Shown here one piece after another: positions 8,272-16,245 of a stretch of DNA of 64,000 nucleotides (position 1 is the stretch's first letter; each line of letters starts with the position of its first letter). The DNA comes from Streptomyces smyrnaeus. Its GTDB lineage: Bacteria; Actinomycetota; Actinomycetes; Streptomycetales; Streptomycetaceae. The translations under genes and the position numbers were made by a program. The notes under the pieces are model-generated. The model saw only the letters and a program-made list of their open reading frames with translations, was not told the origin of the DNA and did no database searches. The stretch covers positions 186,001 to 250,000 of the forward strand of contig NZ_JAFFZM010000008.1 of the NCBI RefSeq assembly GCF_017676345.1, in the 5' to 3' direction.

Positions 8272-8787
8272 ATGCCTGACAACTCGTTGTTCGTCGCCGG
8301 CCTCACAGGGGTGACGGCGATCGCTGCAAGCTCGCTGGCGAGCTGGCTGACCAGCAGGGGCAACGCCCGCGCTGCTCGCGTCCAGGTCGATGCGACTACT
8401 GAGGCGCAGCGCCGCGAAGGCACCCGTCAGACCCGGCGGGCCGCCTACCTGAACCTCATTGAGCAGGCCCAGGTCGTCGCTGACGGACTCCGAGGAGTCG
8501 ACGGTCTCTCGATCACCGAGTGTGAAACCGCGTTGGCCGCTCACCGCGACCGGCACCAGCAGTTGCGTCGGGCGGTGACGCTGGTCGACTTGGAAGGCCC
8601 TTCCACGGTTCAAGTCGCAGCATCGAACCTCTTGATCATGTCGGGCACGCTCGCCACAGCCCTGGCGGCCATGGCCGAGAACGCCGACCGGGAGAACCGC
8701 CGTGAGTTCCAAGAGACGTTACGTGCCTACATTCGGCTGATCACGCCCCTCGTTGACGCAGCTGCCGCAGCACTGAACGAGAGGTAG
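8272..8787 (+). CDS. hypothetical protein with N-terminal membrane anchor
   Basis: 171 aa. An N-terminal hydrophobic stretch (VAGLTGVTAIAASSLASWL) is followed by a charged, helix-rich region with many Arg, Gln and Glu residues. I chose the ATG with GGGGAGA about 11 bases upstream; a TTG 18 bases earlier is also open. Arg codon choice and third-position G+C are slightly more relaxed than in the neighbours, compatible with an accessory gene. I do not recognise the family. Similar short anchor-plus-helix proteins are common and uncharacterised in actinomycetes. Confidence 0.65.
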   Translation: MPDNSLFVAGLTGVTAIAASSLASWLTSRGNARAARVQVDATTEAQRREGTRQTRRAAYLNLIEQAQVVADGLRGVDGLSITECETALAAHRDRHQQLRRAVTLVDLEGPSTVQVAASNLLIMSGTLATALAAMAENADRENRREFQETLRAYIRLITPLVDAAAAALNER

Positions 8788-8888
8788 GCGCACCTGGGGG
8801 CAAGATGCCCGGCTGCACCGACTCGCCCGCACGACGTCGGGCCCATGGCGCCGGGCTCATCGCTGCCGGCTGCACGAGGTGCTGGTGC

Positions 8889-9692
8889 TCAGGGGCCGAA
8901 GTCGACGGTCACCGGCGCATGGTCGCTCCACCGCTCGTCGTGGGTGGCGGCCCGCTCCACGTACGCCTTCACCGCGCGCCCAGCCAGCCCCGGTGTGGCG
9001 ATGTGGTAGTCGATCCGCCAGCCCGTGTCGTTGTCGAAGGCGCGCCCCCGGTACGACCACCACGAGTACGGGCCCGCCACGTCCGGGTGGAGCGAGCGGA
9101 CGACGTCCGTGTAGCCGCCGTCGGCCGGGTCGAGGACGCGGGAGAGCCAGGCACGTTCCTCGGGCAGGAACCCGGAGCTCTTCTTGTTGCCGCGCCAGTT
9201 CTTCAGGTCGGCTTCCTGGTGGGCGATGTTCCAGTCACCGCAGACGAGCACCTCGCGCCCGGACGCCGCCGCGCGTTCCCGAAGGTCGCACAGGTAGGGC
9301 AGGAACGCGGCCATGAACCGCTCCTTCTCGTCCTGACGCTCCGTTCCCACCTCCCCGGAAGGCAGATACAGGCTCGCAACGGTCACCCCGGGCAGATCCG
9401 CCTCCACGTACCGGCCCGACGCCTCGAACTCGGCTGTGCCGAATCCCACACGTACGCTGTCGGGCTCCCGGCGGGTGAGCAGCGCCACACCGGCCCTGCC
9501 CTTCGCCGAGGACGGCGCCCAGAAGGCATGCCACCCTTCGGGAGACCGCACCGCCTCGGGCAGCTGCTCCGGCTCGGCGCGCACTTCCTGCAGGCAGACC
9601 ACGTCTGCCTCACTGGTCGCCAGCCACTCCGCGTAACCCTTCTTGGCCGCCGCCCGCAGTCCGTTGACGTTCACCGTGCTCACCTTGTGCAT
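8889..9692 (-). CDS. xthA: exodeoxyribonuclease III / AP endonuclease
   Basis: 267-aa member of the exonuclease III family, which cleaves at abasic sites and removes 3' blocks in base excision repair. The catalytic motifs are complete: NVNGLRAA at the N-terminus, LQEVR (metal-binding Glu), GDWNIAH, and SDHAPV at the C-terminus with the catalytic His. The length is normal. The ATG at the far end has AAGG about 7 bases upstream; a GTG three codons inside is an alternative. It is divergent from a GNAT gene with only 22 bases between the two starts. Confidence 0.93.
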   Translation of the reverse strand: MHKVSTVNVNGLRAAAKKGYAEWLATSEADVVCLQEVRAEPEQLPEAVRSPEGWHAFWAPSSAKGRAGVALLTRREPDSVRVGFGTAEFEASGRYVEADLPGVTVASLYLPSGEVGTERQDEKERFMAAFLPYLCDLRERAAASGREVLVCGDWNIAHQEADLKNWRGNKKSSGFLPEERAWLSRVLDPADGGYTDVVRSLHPDVAGPYSWWSYRGRAFDNDTGWRIDYHIATPGLAGRAVKAYVERAATHDERWSDHAPVTVDFGP

Positions 9693-9714
9693 CCGTGCAC
9701 CTTACGATGCCCGC

Positions 9715-10227
9715 ATGCAGATCGTTCCCGCCCCTTTCGATCACCCGGACGCCCGGAAGCTCAACGATCTCGTGCTCCAGGAGTACGCGCTGCGCTACGG
9801 CGACCCGGAAGGTGACGCGACCCCGCTGGACCCCTCGATGTTCCAGCCGCCGCGCGGTCTGTACGTGCTGGCCTACGACGACGAGCAGCGACCGGTCGCC
9901 ACCGGCGGCTGGCGCTCCAGGGACGCCGCGCGGGGGCCGGACGAGGAGGACGAGAACTACGCGGACGGCGACGCCGAACTGAAGCGCATGTTCGTCCTGC
10001 CGGAGGCGCGGGGCCAAGGGCTCGCCCGCCGAATACTCGCGCTGCTGGAGCAGGACGCACGGGAGGCGGGACGCACCCGCATGGTGCTGGAGACGGGCCT
10101 CAAGCAGCCGGAGGCCATCGCGCTGTACACCTCGGAGGGGTACAAGCCGGCTCCGGCGAAATTCGGCCACTACCGGTTCCACGAGGAGAGCCGGTGCTTC
10201 GCCAAGCCGCTGCGCCGAACCGCCTGA
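9715..10227 (+). CDS. GNAT family N-acetyltransferase
   Basis: 170 aa. The acetyl-CoA binding motif A is visible as MFVLPEARGQGLARRIL, followed by LETGLKQPEAIALYTSEGY typical of motif B. I chose the ATG because TACGAT ends 6 bases before it, suggesting a leaderless transcript; the longer frame upstream overlaps the divergent exonuclease gene. The substrate is unknown. It is followed by about 150 bases of imperfect GC-rich repeats before the next, convergent gene. Confidence 0.85.
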   Translation: MQIVPAPFDHPDARKLNDLVLQEYALRYGDPEGDATPLDPSMFQPPRGLYVLAYDDEQRPVATGGWRSRDAARGPDEEDENYADGDAELKRMFVLPEARGQGLARRILALLEQDAREAGRTRMVLETGLKQPEAIALYTSEGYKPAPAKFGHYRFHEESRCFAKPLRRTA

Positions 10228-10377
10228 CCCGCCGAGCTGACGACCAGCCGAGCTCACACCGGCCGGGCTGACGACCGGCCGGGCTGACCGGTTCCACCGG
10301 GGCACCTGGCCCTCGCCGGGTCCCGTCGGCCGACGCCGTCGGCCGAAGTCGTCGGCTGGCGCCATGGGCCAACGCCG
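10228..10377. repeat. degenerate GC-rich repeats between convergent genes
   Basis: Imperfect direct repeats of GCCGGGCTGACGACC (10240-10290) and of GCCGTCGGCCGAAG-like units (10325-10380). The second set resembles the last codons and stop of the convergent acyltransferase-like gene. No coding sequence or clean terminator is evident. Confidence 0.45.
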
Positions 10378-11118
10378 TCAGCCGACTGGCGCGACCCCTT
10401 CCCCGGCCGCACCGCGCGCGATGTCCGCGGCCTCGGCGATCCCCCGCTCCTCCACCGAGACCACCCGCACCATGGGCCCCACCGCGCCGGCTCCCCCTCC
10501 CGTCAGATCGGCGGTCAGTGCGCGACCGGGCGACAGCTCCACCCATCGGTCGGCTCCGGTGCTCCGCAGCGCCGCCGTCATCGCCTCCCAGCGCACCGGC
10601 AGGGCGACCGAGCGGGCCAGATCGTCGAAAACGCCGTTCGCGTCCCCGCGCAGACACGCACCGCTCGTGCCCGCCACATAGGGCAGCGTGTGCGTGCGGC
10701 GCGGAATGGTGGCCAGGTGCTGCGCCATCCGGATCCCGATGTCGTGCACCGGCTCCTCGGCACGCTCCAGCAGCTCGGCGCGCAGCCGGACCGCCCGCAG
10801 CGCCTCCTCGAAGGTGAGCAGGTCGGCGACGAGAGCCGCCGCGAAGCCCCCGAGGCCGTGTCCCGCCACGGCGGACGGGAGCACGTTCTCGTCCTCGATC
10901 AGCGCCCTGGCCCCCGCCACTCCGGCGACCAGCAGACACACGTGCCGCGCCACCTCCGACTCCGCCAGCGCCTCGGCCGTGTCCAGCTGCGCCACCCCTC
11001 CCGGGTGACCCCACTCGGCCTCGGCCAGCACGGTCGCCGAGGCTGCGGTGTCCGGCAGCCGGTGCAGCATGCCCGCCCGTAGCGAGGCCAGGCCGGGGAA
11101 GAGGAACGCGACGCTCAT
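10378..11118 (-). CDS. acyltransferase-like protein lacking the catalytic Ser
   Basis: 246 aa. The opening VAFLFPGLASLRAGML and the later AVAGHGLGGFAAALV, RAVRLRAELL, PVRWEAMTAAL and RWVELSPGRALTADL follow the malonyl/acyl-CoA:ACP transacylase (FabD/MdcH) fold in order. Two things are wrong for an enzyme: the GHSxG nucleophile reads GHGLG (Gly at about residue 88), and the small ferredoxin-like subdomain that carries the catalytic His is largely missing. A scaffold, acyl-binding or regulatory role is therefore more likely than catalysis. No malonate decarboxylase or PKS genes are adjacent. Confidence 0.75.
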   Translation of the reverse strand: MSVAFLFPGLASLRAGMLHRLPDTAASATVLAEAEWGHPGGVAQLDTAEALAESEVARHVCLLVAGVAGARALIEDENVLPSAVAGHGLGGFAAALVADLLTFEEALRAVRLRAELLERAEEPVHDIGIRMAQHLATIPRRTHTLPYVAGTSGACLRGDANGVFDDLARSVALPVRWEAMTAALRSTGADRWVELSPGRALTADLTGGGAGAVGPMVRVVSVEERGIAEAADIARGAAGEGVAPVG

Positions 11119-11212
11119 GGGGCCACCCTGACCCGGAGCACCCCGGCCGTGCCAGTCGCACCCCCGAACGGCTGCGGATGCCGGACGCCGCCGGAGCGCC
11201 GATGGTGGGCGT

Positions 11213-11827
11213 ATGACGGAAAACATCTTGTTCGCCGACTTCACCGAGCGGGGCACCAGGGCGGCCCTGCACGCACTGGACGAGCTGGAGCAGGCGCATC
11301 GCCAGGGCGCGCTGGAACTGCGTGAGGCGCGTGTGATCGGCCGGGACGCGGACGGGAAGGCCGAGGTCGCCGGTGAGGTGGACCACACCGACAGCGCCAC
11401 CGGCCTCGCCGTGGGCGGGCTCGTCGGCGCGTTGCTCGGTCTGGTGGGCGGCCCGGCGGGGGCGCTGCTCGGTTTCGGCGCCGGCGGGCTGATCGGCGGC
11501 AGCCATGACGCCCGCCGGGTGATCGAGACGAACGAGGGGCTGGAGGAGCTGACCGCGGAGATCCCGCCCGGCAGCACGGTCGTCGTCGCCGATGTCAAGG
11601 AGACCTCCACCGATCCGGCGGACCGGGCGCTGGGGCCGGGCGTCAGCCGCTATCTGGCCGCCACGGTGCGTCAGGAGCTGGAGGACATCCTGTCCACCCC
11701 GCAGCCGGCGCCCAACCCGTCGGACGCCCCCACCGGCCCCCCGACAGCGGGGCACGAGGTCGGGCCGCACGGCGAGGGCGAGCGGGAGCGGGCGAGCGGA
11801 CGGGAGGAGCACTGGTGGCGGCGGTAG
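11213..11827 (+). CDS. DUF1269-like membrane protein with glycine zipper
   Basis: 204 aa. A soluble N-terminal part (HALDELEQAHRQGALELREARVIGRD) leads into a Gly/Ala/Leu hairpin of about 40 residues (GLAVGGLVGALLGLVGG...GAGGLIGG), then a soluble domain ending in a charged, Pro-rich tail. This arrangement is typical of DUF1269 stress-associated proteins, whose biochemical role is not established. Not obviously operonic; the next gene starts about 50 bases later with its own ribosome site. Confidence 0.72.
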   Translation: MTENILFADFTERGTRAALHALDELEQAHRQGALELREARVIGRDADGKAEVAGEVDHTDSATGLAVGGLVGALLGLVGGPAGALLGFGAGGLIGGSHDARRVIETNEGLEELTAEIPPGSTVVVADVKETSTDPADRALGPGVSRYLAATVRQELEDILSTPQPAPNPSDAPTGPPTAGHEVGPHGEGERERASGREEHWWRR

Positions 11828-11879
11828 TGGGTACGTCGCCGCACCGACACGGACGGTATCGGCGGCGAGGGAGCACCGT

Positions 11880-12200
11880 ATGGGGCTGGCGTGGGGCGTA
11901 CTGATCGTCTCCGGGTGTCTGGAGACGCTGTGGGCGACCGCTCTGGAGGCGTCGAAGAACTTCCACCGGCTGTGGCCCACGTTGCTCTTCCTGGTCGCTC
12001 TCGCGGCCAGCATGGCGGGCCTGTCGTACGCCGTGTCGCAGATTCCGTTGGGCACGGCGTACGCGGTGTGGGTGGGGATCGGCGCGGTCGGTACGGCGCT
12101 CTACGGGATGGCCGTGTTGGGGGATGCGGTCACCGTGGCCCGGCTGCTGTGCCTGCTGCTGATCGTCGGCGGGGTGGTGGGGCTGAAACTGCTGCACTGA
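11880..12200 (+). CDS. sugE: SMR family transporter, SugE/Gdx-like
   Basis: 106 aa with four predicted membrane helices. The essential Glu in helix 1 is present (VSGCLETLWATALEAS), and GTAYAVWVGIGAVGTALYG matches the conserved helix-3 region of small multidrug resistance proteins. The overall pattern, including IVGGVVGLKLL at the C-terminus, is closer to SugE/Gdx than to EmrE. Gdx proteins export guanidinium; other members export quaternary ammonium compounds. GAGGGAG precedes the ATG. I saw no guanidine riboswitch in the short upstream region, and no paired SMR partner. Confidence 0.87.
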   Translation: MGLAWGVLIVSGCLETLWATALEASKNFHRLWPTLLFLVALAASMAGLSYAVSQIPLGTAYAVWVGIGAVGTALYGMAVLGDAVTVARLLCLLLIVGGVVGLKLLH

Positions 12201-12217
12201 TGCGTGGTCGCACTGCC

Positions 12218-12802
12218 TTACGCCTCCCGCACCGGGCGCCGGGCACGGAAGCGCAGTCCGCCGCTCTCCGGATGGCGGTCGACGGCGATGTCGGTGAACC
12301 CCGCGCTGGACAGCCGGGCGGGCAGTGTGTCGGGGTCGAGGGTGTTCATGGTGTCCCCGATGTGCAGCAGCCGGAAGCGGAAGTTGGGCTGGCTGTCGGC
12401 GCCGGCGAACGTCCCACCCGGTCGCAGCACGCGGTACGCCTCGGCGAAGATGTGGTCCTGCAGGGTGTCGGTGGGTACGTGGTGCAGCATCGTGAAGCAC
12501 ACCACCGCGGAGAACGCCGTGTCCGGCAGTGGCATCCGAGCACCGTCCGCGTGCAGGATGCGCGCGCGATCCCCCCACTTGTCGCGCAGCAGCTCGGCCG
12601 TCTTGCCGTCGATCTCGACGGCGGTCACCCGGGGCACGCTCTCGATCAGGACCCGCAGATTGGCTCCGTACCCGGGGCCGATCTCGACGATGTCCTCACC
12701 CAGTTCGACGTCCTCCAGCGCCCACGGCAACAGGTGCTCCCGCACACCGGTGGCCCACTTCTCGGAACTGCACAGTCTGCGGTGCGCTCTGTTCATCGGC
12801 AT
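12218..12802 (-). CDS. class I SAM-dependent methyltransferase
   Basis: 194 aa. IVEIGPGYGANLRVL is motif I for SAM binding, AVEIDGK the acidic loop that holds the ribose, and ADGARMPLPDTAFSAVVCF with RVLRPGGTFAG are motifs typical of small-molecule methyltransferases (UbiE-like). TAGCTT ends 6 bases before the ATG, so the transcript may be leaderless. Convergent with sugE, with 17 bases between the stops. The substrate is unknown. Confidence 0.83.
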   Translation of the reverse strand: MPMNRAHRRLCSSEKWATGVREHLLPWALEDVELGEDIVEIGPGYGANLRVLIESVPRVTAVEIDGKTAELLRDKWGDRARILHADGARMPLPDTAFSAVVCFTMLHHVPTDTLQDHIFAEAYRVLRPGGTFAGADSQPNFRFRLLHIGDTMNTLDPDTLPARLSSAGFTDIAVDRHPESGGLRFRARRPVREA

Positions 12803-12926
12803 ACGGGGAAGCTAAACGGCCCTGCCGGAAGTCCACTACGCCCTAGCTGCCAACTGATGCCGCCATACGGACAGCTTCCTGACCCGCTGCCCGGATGCGA
12901 CTCCCCGCCCGGACAGCAGGCTGGTC

Positions 12927-13454
12927 GTGCGCAGCTTCCCGCTCCCACGGGACTCATGGTTCGGGGAGCACCGCCATCCGGCGCACCAGTCGGCTTGGTA
13001 CGCCTGCGGTCTGCTGTCGGTACGCGCACCGGGCGGCACCTGGCTGCTGCCGCCCTCTGATGCTTCCGGCCCGGGAGCGTGCCAAGGGCGTGCTCTTCGA
13101 TCCGCTCGGCCGGTGCCCGCGCGGGACATCGGGCTGACCTGGCCGACCGATCCGCGGGCCCGCACGGTGGCCGAGTCGCTCCTCGCCGATCTCACCGACT
13201 CCCGCCCGCTCGCCGACTGGAGTCGGTCCGCGGGTGCCGGCGCCCGCACGCCGGCGCGGCTGTTCGTGGCCGAGACCGGTCACGGTTTCGGCCGCTGGCG
13301 GGAGCGGCTCCGGGTGCAGGAGGCGATGCCGCTGCCGGCCCAGGGCCGTTCGGTCGAGTCCGTCACGCACCGGGTGGGCCACGCCTCTTCGAGCGCGTTC
13401 ATGCCCGCGTTCCGCCGCACGGTAGGGCCTTCTCCGGGGCAGTTCTTCCGCTGA
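12927..13454 (+). pseudogene. AraC family regulator remnant with internal deletion
   Basis: The first part (FGEHRHPAHQSAWYACGLLSV, GTWLLPPS) matches the cupin sensor of AraC proteins, and the last ~95 residues (ARTVAESLLADLTDSRPLAD...RTPARLFVAETG...FRRTVGPSPGQFFR) match the two-helix-turn-helix DNA-binding domain. The middle of the family, roughly 70-80 residues linking cupin and HTH, is missing and replaced by unrelated Arg/Gly-rich sequence. The reading frame is open across the junction, so a shortened product is possible, but loss of function is more likely. Confidence 0.6.
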
Positions 13455-13524
13455 CGGCCGGGGCGTACGGAAGGGCCGAGGGCGGGTCCCGCGCCGCCAA
13501 TGGCCGTACCACTCCTGCACGTTG

Positions 13525-13553
13525 TTTACACGTCCCCGCCACCCCGCTACGTT
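13525..13553 (+). promoter_or_regulatory. vegetative-type promoter for the secreted protein gene
   Basis: TTTACA (13525-13530) and TACGTT (13548-13553) are separated by exactly 17 bases, close to the housekeeping sigma consensus, about 80 bases upstream of the ATG at 13635. Confidence 0.5.
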
Positions 13554-13634
13554 GACGCCCGACCGCCGCCCGGACCCCGATCCGCGAGTCGTGCACCCCC
13601 CACCCGCCCCACCCCACTCGGGAAGGTAGGACCC

Positions 13635-14183
13635 ATGAGACTCACTCGCCGTGCTGTGACCGGACTCCTCGGTACCCTGGCCGCCGCCGCCCTGACGCTC
13701 TCCGGAACGACGAGCGCCCAGGCCGCCCAGATGGCCCCTGCCGCCACCTCCCAGAGCCCCTCACAGGCCGCCGGGAGCCCTCAGCTCCTCGCGAAGCTCA
13801 CGCACGCGCAGGCGACGGCCAAGTTCCGGGCCGCGGGCATCACCTGGACGTCCTCCGGCGGCTGCTCGGACCGCAACAACCCCACCTGCACCTCGTTCGA
13901 CGGGCTGCGCTCGGCCACCGCTGACGGCGCCATCACGCTCAAGAGGGCATCCGGCTGTGCCGTCCGGCTGACCGGCGGAACGGAGACGGGGCACGCCTCC
14001 GGAACCTACAGCCACTGGAACGGCTACAAACTCGACATGTCCCTCTCCAGCTGTCTGACCAACTACATCACCGGGACGTTCACCTCCATCGGCGGCTCCA
14101 AGTGGAAGTCCGCCTCCGGCAACATCTACTACCGCGAGAGCAACCACTGGGACGTCACGTACTACAACTGCGGCGGCTGCTGA
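13635..14183 (+). CDS. secreted protein of unknown function
   Basis: 182 aa. The N-terminus MRLTRRAVTGLLG followed by a hydrophobic stretch and an AxA cleavage region (SAQAA) is a signal peptide; the double Arg makes Tat export possible. After a linker, a compact domain has four or more Cys (SGGCSDRNNPTCTS, ASGCAV, SSCLTN, YYNCGGC) and the blocks GGTETGHASGTYSHWNGYKLD and NHWDVTYY. I have seen this His/Cys-rich block at the C-terminus of actinobacterial secreted proteins, but its function is not known to me. GGAAGG precedes the ATG. Confidence 0.78.
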   Translation: MRLTRRAVTGLLGTLAAAALTLSGTTSAQAAQMAPAATSQSPSQAAGSPQLLAKLTHAQATAKFRAAGITWTSSGGCSDRNNPTCTSFDGLRSATADGAITLKRASGCAVRLTGGTETGHASGTYSHWNGYKLDMSLSSCLTNYITGTFTSIGGSKWKSASGNIYYRESNHWDVTYYNCGGC

Positions 14184-14340
14184 ACCTCCGGCGTTTCTTG
14201 CAGCTGTTGCAGCTGTTGCGACGGTCGCAACTCCCGCACCTGAGCGAGCCACAGCTTGCGGTGCTGCTCACCGAGGACGTGGGCGCCGCCCGGGATCTCC
14301 ACCAGGGTGGCGCCAGGGATGGCCTCGGCCAGCCGGCACT
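14162..14340 (-). pseudogene. alpha/beta hydrolase C-terminal remnant
   Basis: Read on the minus strand, one frame gives CRLAEAIPGATLVEIPGG, then AHVLGEQHRKLWLAQVREL, which is the characteristic C-terminal end of an alpha/beta hydrolase including the catalytic-His loop. The frame ends in a Gln/Leu-rich tail at a TAG that overlaps the end of the secreted-protein gene. No N-terminal two-thirds of the fold can be found upstream; the sequence there is out of frame and degenerate. This is a decayed gene fragment. Confidence 0.5.
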
Positions 14341-14458
14341 CGCCGCCACCGCGGCCTCGAACGCCTCGGCCGTGAGCTCGGCCAGATCGCTGCCCGGCGG
14401 TGGCCCGACGGCGGATCGACGACGGACCGACGGCCGTTCGAGCCTGCTGCAGCCTGGT

Positions 14459-15418
14459 TCAGGCCTGAACGCTGGGTGAGGAATCCGCCCGGTGGACCGA
14501 GACGCCGAAGGACGCCGTCACATCCACCGGCCCGCCCAGCGCGGCAACCCGCTCCCGCAGTTCCTCGGGGTCGATGTGCCGCGCGGCCGGTCCCATGGCA
14601 GCGAGGTTCTCCACATCCTGCGGGGGCAGCTCGACGGTGTACTCCAGTGCCTCGGTCCGCTCCCTCACGAAGTGGCCGGACAGTGTGCGCTCCAGGCGCT
14701 CCTCCTTGTCCGGGTCGACCTCCAGCAGCCCCAACCGGTCACGCAGCTCGTGCAGATGCCGTTCGGTCGGGGTGACCACCAGCAGCACTCCGTCGGGCTT
14801 CAGTACCCGGTGGAACTCCGCACTGTTGCGCGGCGCGAAGACGTTCAGCACAACGTCCACACAGCTGTCCCGTACCGGAAACGGCCGCCATACGTCCCAG
14901 CTGGCCGCGCCCGCCCGCGGGTGTGCCCGGGCGGCGCGGCGCAGCGCGTACGGCGACGCGTCCAGCGCCAGCCCCACAGCCCCCGGCAACGCCTCAAGAA
15001 CAGCGGCGAGGTAGTGGCCGGTGCCCGCACCGGCGTCCAGCACGGTGCCGTCCTCGCCGCCCCCGGGCAGTCCCAGCGAGGCCGTGATCCGGGCCAGCGC
15101 CCGGGTCAGCGGCGCATAGTGTCCGGCCTCCAGGAACGCCGTCCGGGCCTGCACCATCGCCGCGCTGTCGGCGTTCACGGTGGGCTTGGCGCCCGAGAGC
15201 AGGCTGACGTAGCCCTGTCGCGCCATGTCGAAGGTGTGCCGCTGCGGGCAGCGCAGTGATCGTTCCACCACCTCAAGGCCGTCCCCGCAGACGGGACACC
15301 GCACCAGCCGCGTCAACGCCGCCCACGGCCCGCGGCCCGCCGGCGCACGGCCCGCCGACTCGCGGTCCGCCGACTCGCGGCGTACGGGCTCGTGGCGTGC
15401 GGTGGGGGGTTCGGACAT
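14459..15418 (-). CDS. RlmA/TlrB-type 23S rRNA (guanine-N1)-methyltransferase
   Basis: 319 aa. After a basic, Arg/Ser-rich N-terminal tail of about 35 residues, a zinc-binding module CPVCGDGL...CPQRHTFDMARQGYV is followed by SAM motif I LDAGAGTGHYLAAVL and NVFAPRNSAEFHRVLKPDGVLLVVTP. This order is specific to the RlmA family, which methylates G745 or G748 in the peptide exit tunnel; the TlrB branch gives tylosin/mycinamicin resistance. The macrolide-type glycosyltransferase 2 kb away makes an antibiotic-resistance role attractive, but most Streptomyces carry a housekeeping member. Confidence 0.85.
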   Translation of the reverse strand: MSEPPTARHEPVRRESADRESAGRAPAGRGPWAALTRLVRCPVCGDGLEVVERSLRCPQRHTFDMARQGYVSLLSGAKPTVNADSAAMVQARTAFLEAGHYAPLTRALARITASLGLPGGGEDGTVLDAGAGTGHYLAAVLEALPGAVGLALDASPYALRRAARAHPRAGAASWDVWRPFPVRDSCVDVVLNVFAPRNSAEFHRVLKPDGVLLVVTPTERHLHELRDRLGLLEVDPDKEERLERTLSGHFVRERTEALEYTVELPPQDVENLAAMGPAARHIDPEELRERVAALGGPVDVTASFGVSVHRADSSPSVQA

Positions 15419-15481
15419 GGTGCGGCGGCTTCCTCGGACGGCGGGGCTTCCAGGCTACCGTCGGACCGACCCGCCCCCGCC

Positions 15482-16120
15482 CTACGGAGCGGCCGGCCGG
15501 GACAGGCGCGCGGTGAAGCGCTCCGCCGCCTCGCCCCCCAGCCGACCAGGCGGCAACCTGCGCCCGAACGCGACCAGCAGCAGGTCCTGCGCCGCTCCCG
15601 ACACGGGCGCCCCGGCGCCGTACGACCAGTCGAGGTCGTCGGCCCGAAGGGTGACTCCACCGAGGTCGGCACCGAAGAATTTCGCGCTCCTGGGTGTGAT
15701 GCCGTCCAGCAGGACGCGGACCCGCTCCTCGGGTACGCGCCGCTCGTGGCCCAGCGCGACGGTGATGTCCAGGCCGTGCACCACGTCATGCCCCAGCGCC
15801 GCCGGCAGGCCGCCCACCGGGGGCTTCCATGGGTGGTGGGCGTTGTCCCGGAGTGCAGCCGCGATCTCGGTCGTACTCAGGGCCGCCGCGTCCCGGCGCG
15901 CACAGTGGTCGGTCATCCGGTGCAGATTGCCGCGTGCCCGCAGCAGTTCGCGCAGCACCTGGGAGCGGGAGGAGCGGAACCCGGACGACATGTGGGCCGC
16001 GACTTCCCGTACCCGCCACCCCGCGCACAAGGAAGGCGCCTGCCAGTCGGCTTCCGGCAGGTGCTCCAACAGCTCCGCGAGCTCCGTGCGTTCGGCAGCG
16101 ATCGCCTGCTTGATGTCCAT
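15482..16120 (-). CDS. maleylpyruvate isomerase family mycothiol-dependent enzyme
   Basis: 212-aa DinB-like four-helix protein. LCAGWRVREVAAHMSSGFR contains the first metal-binding His, and GHDVVHGLDITVALG carries the second HxxxH-type pair; these are hallmarks of mycothiol-dependent enzymes. The C-terminal part (DDLDWSYGAGAPVSGAAQDLLLVAFGRR) is the small domain typical of this branch. The family covers maleylpyruvate isomerase, mycothiol-S-transferases and others, so the reaction cannot be assigned. Divergent from a LysR gene that may control it. Confidence 0.82.
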   Translation of the reverse strand: MDIKQAIAAERTELAELLEHLPEADWQAPSLCAGWRVREVAAHMSSGFRSSRSQVLRELLRARGNLHRMTDHCARRDAAALSTTEIAAALRDNAHHPWKPPVGGLPAALGHDVVHGLDITVALGHERRVPEERVRVLLDGITPRSAKFFGADLGGVTLRADDLDWSYGAGAPVSGAAQDLLLVAFGRRLPPGRLGGEAAERFTARLSRPAAP

Positions 16121-16245
16121 GGCCGCTCCCCGTGCAGCATCTGCGGTGATCTTCCCAGGGTGGCGTCGGGGCGGCGCATAAGTCCAAGACCAGGTGGTTC
16201 TGGCAACCAGAAGCAGCAGTTATGGAGCCGACTAGGCTGCCGGGC

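Noticed and set aside
10378..11118. Functional malonyl-CoA:ACP transacylase
   Set aside because: The nucleophile Ser and most of the small subdomain are missing, and no fatty acid synthesis genes adjoin.
11820..11879. Guanidine riboswitch before sugE
   Set aside because: Only about 50 bases separate the genes and no paired ACGR-type loops or conserved core could be found.
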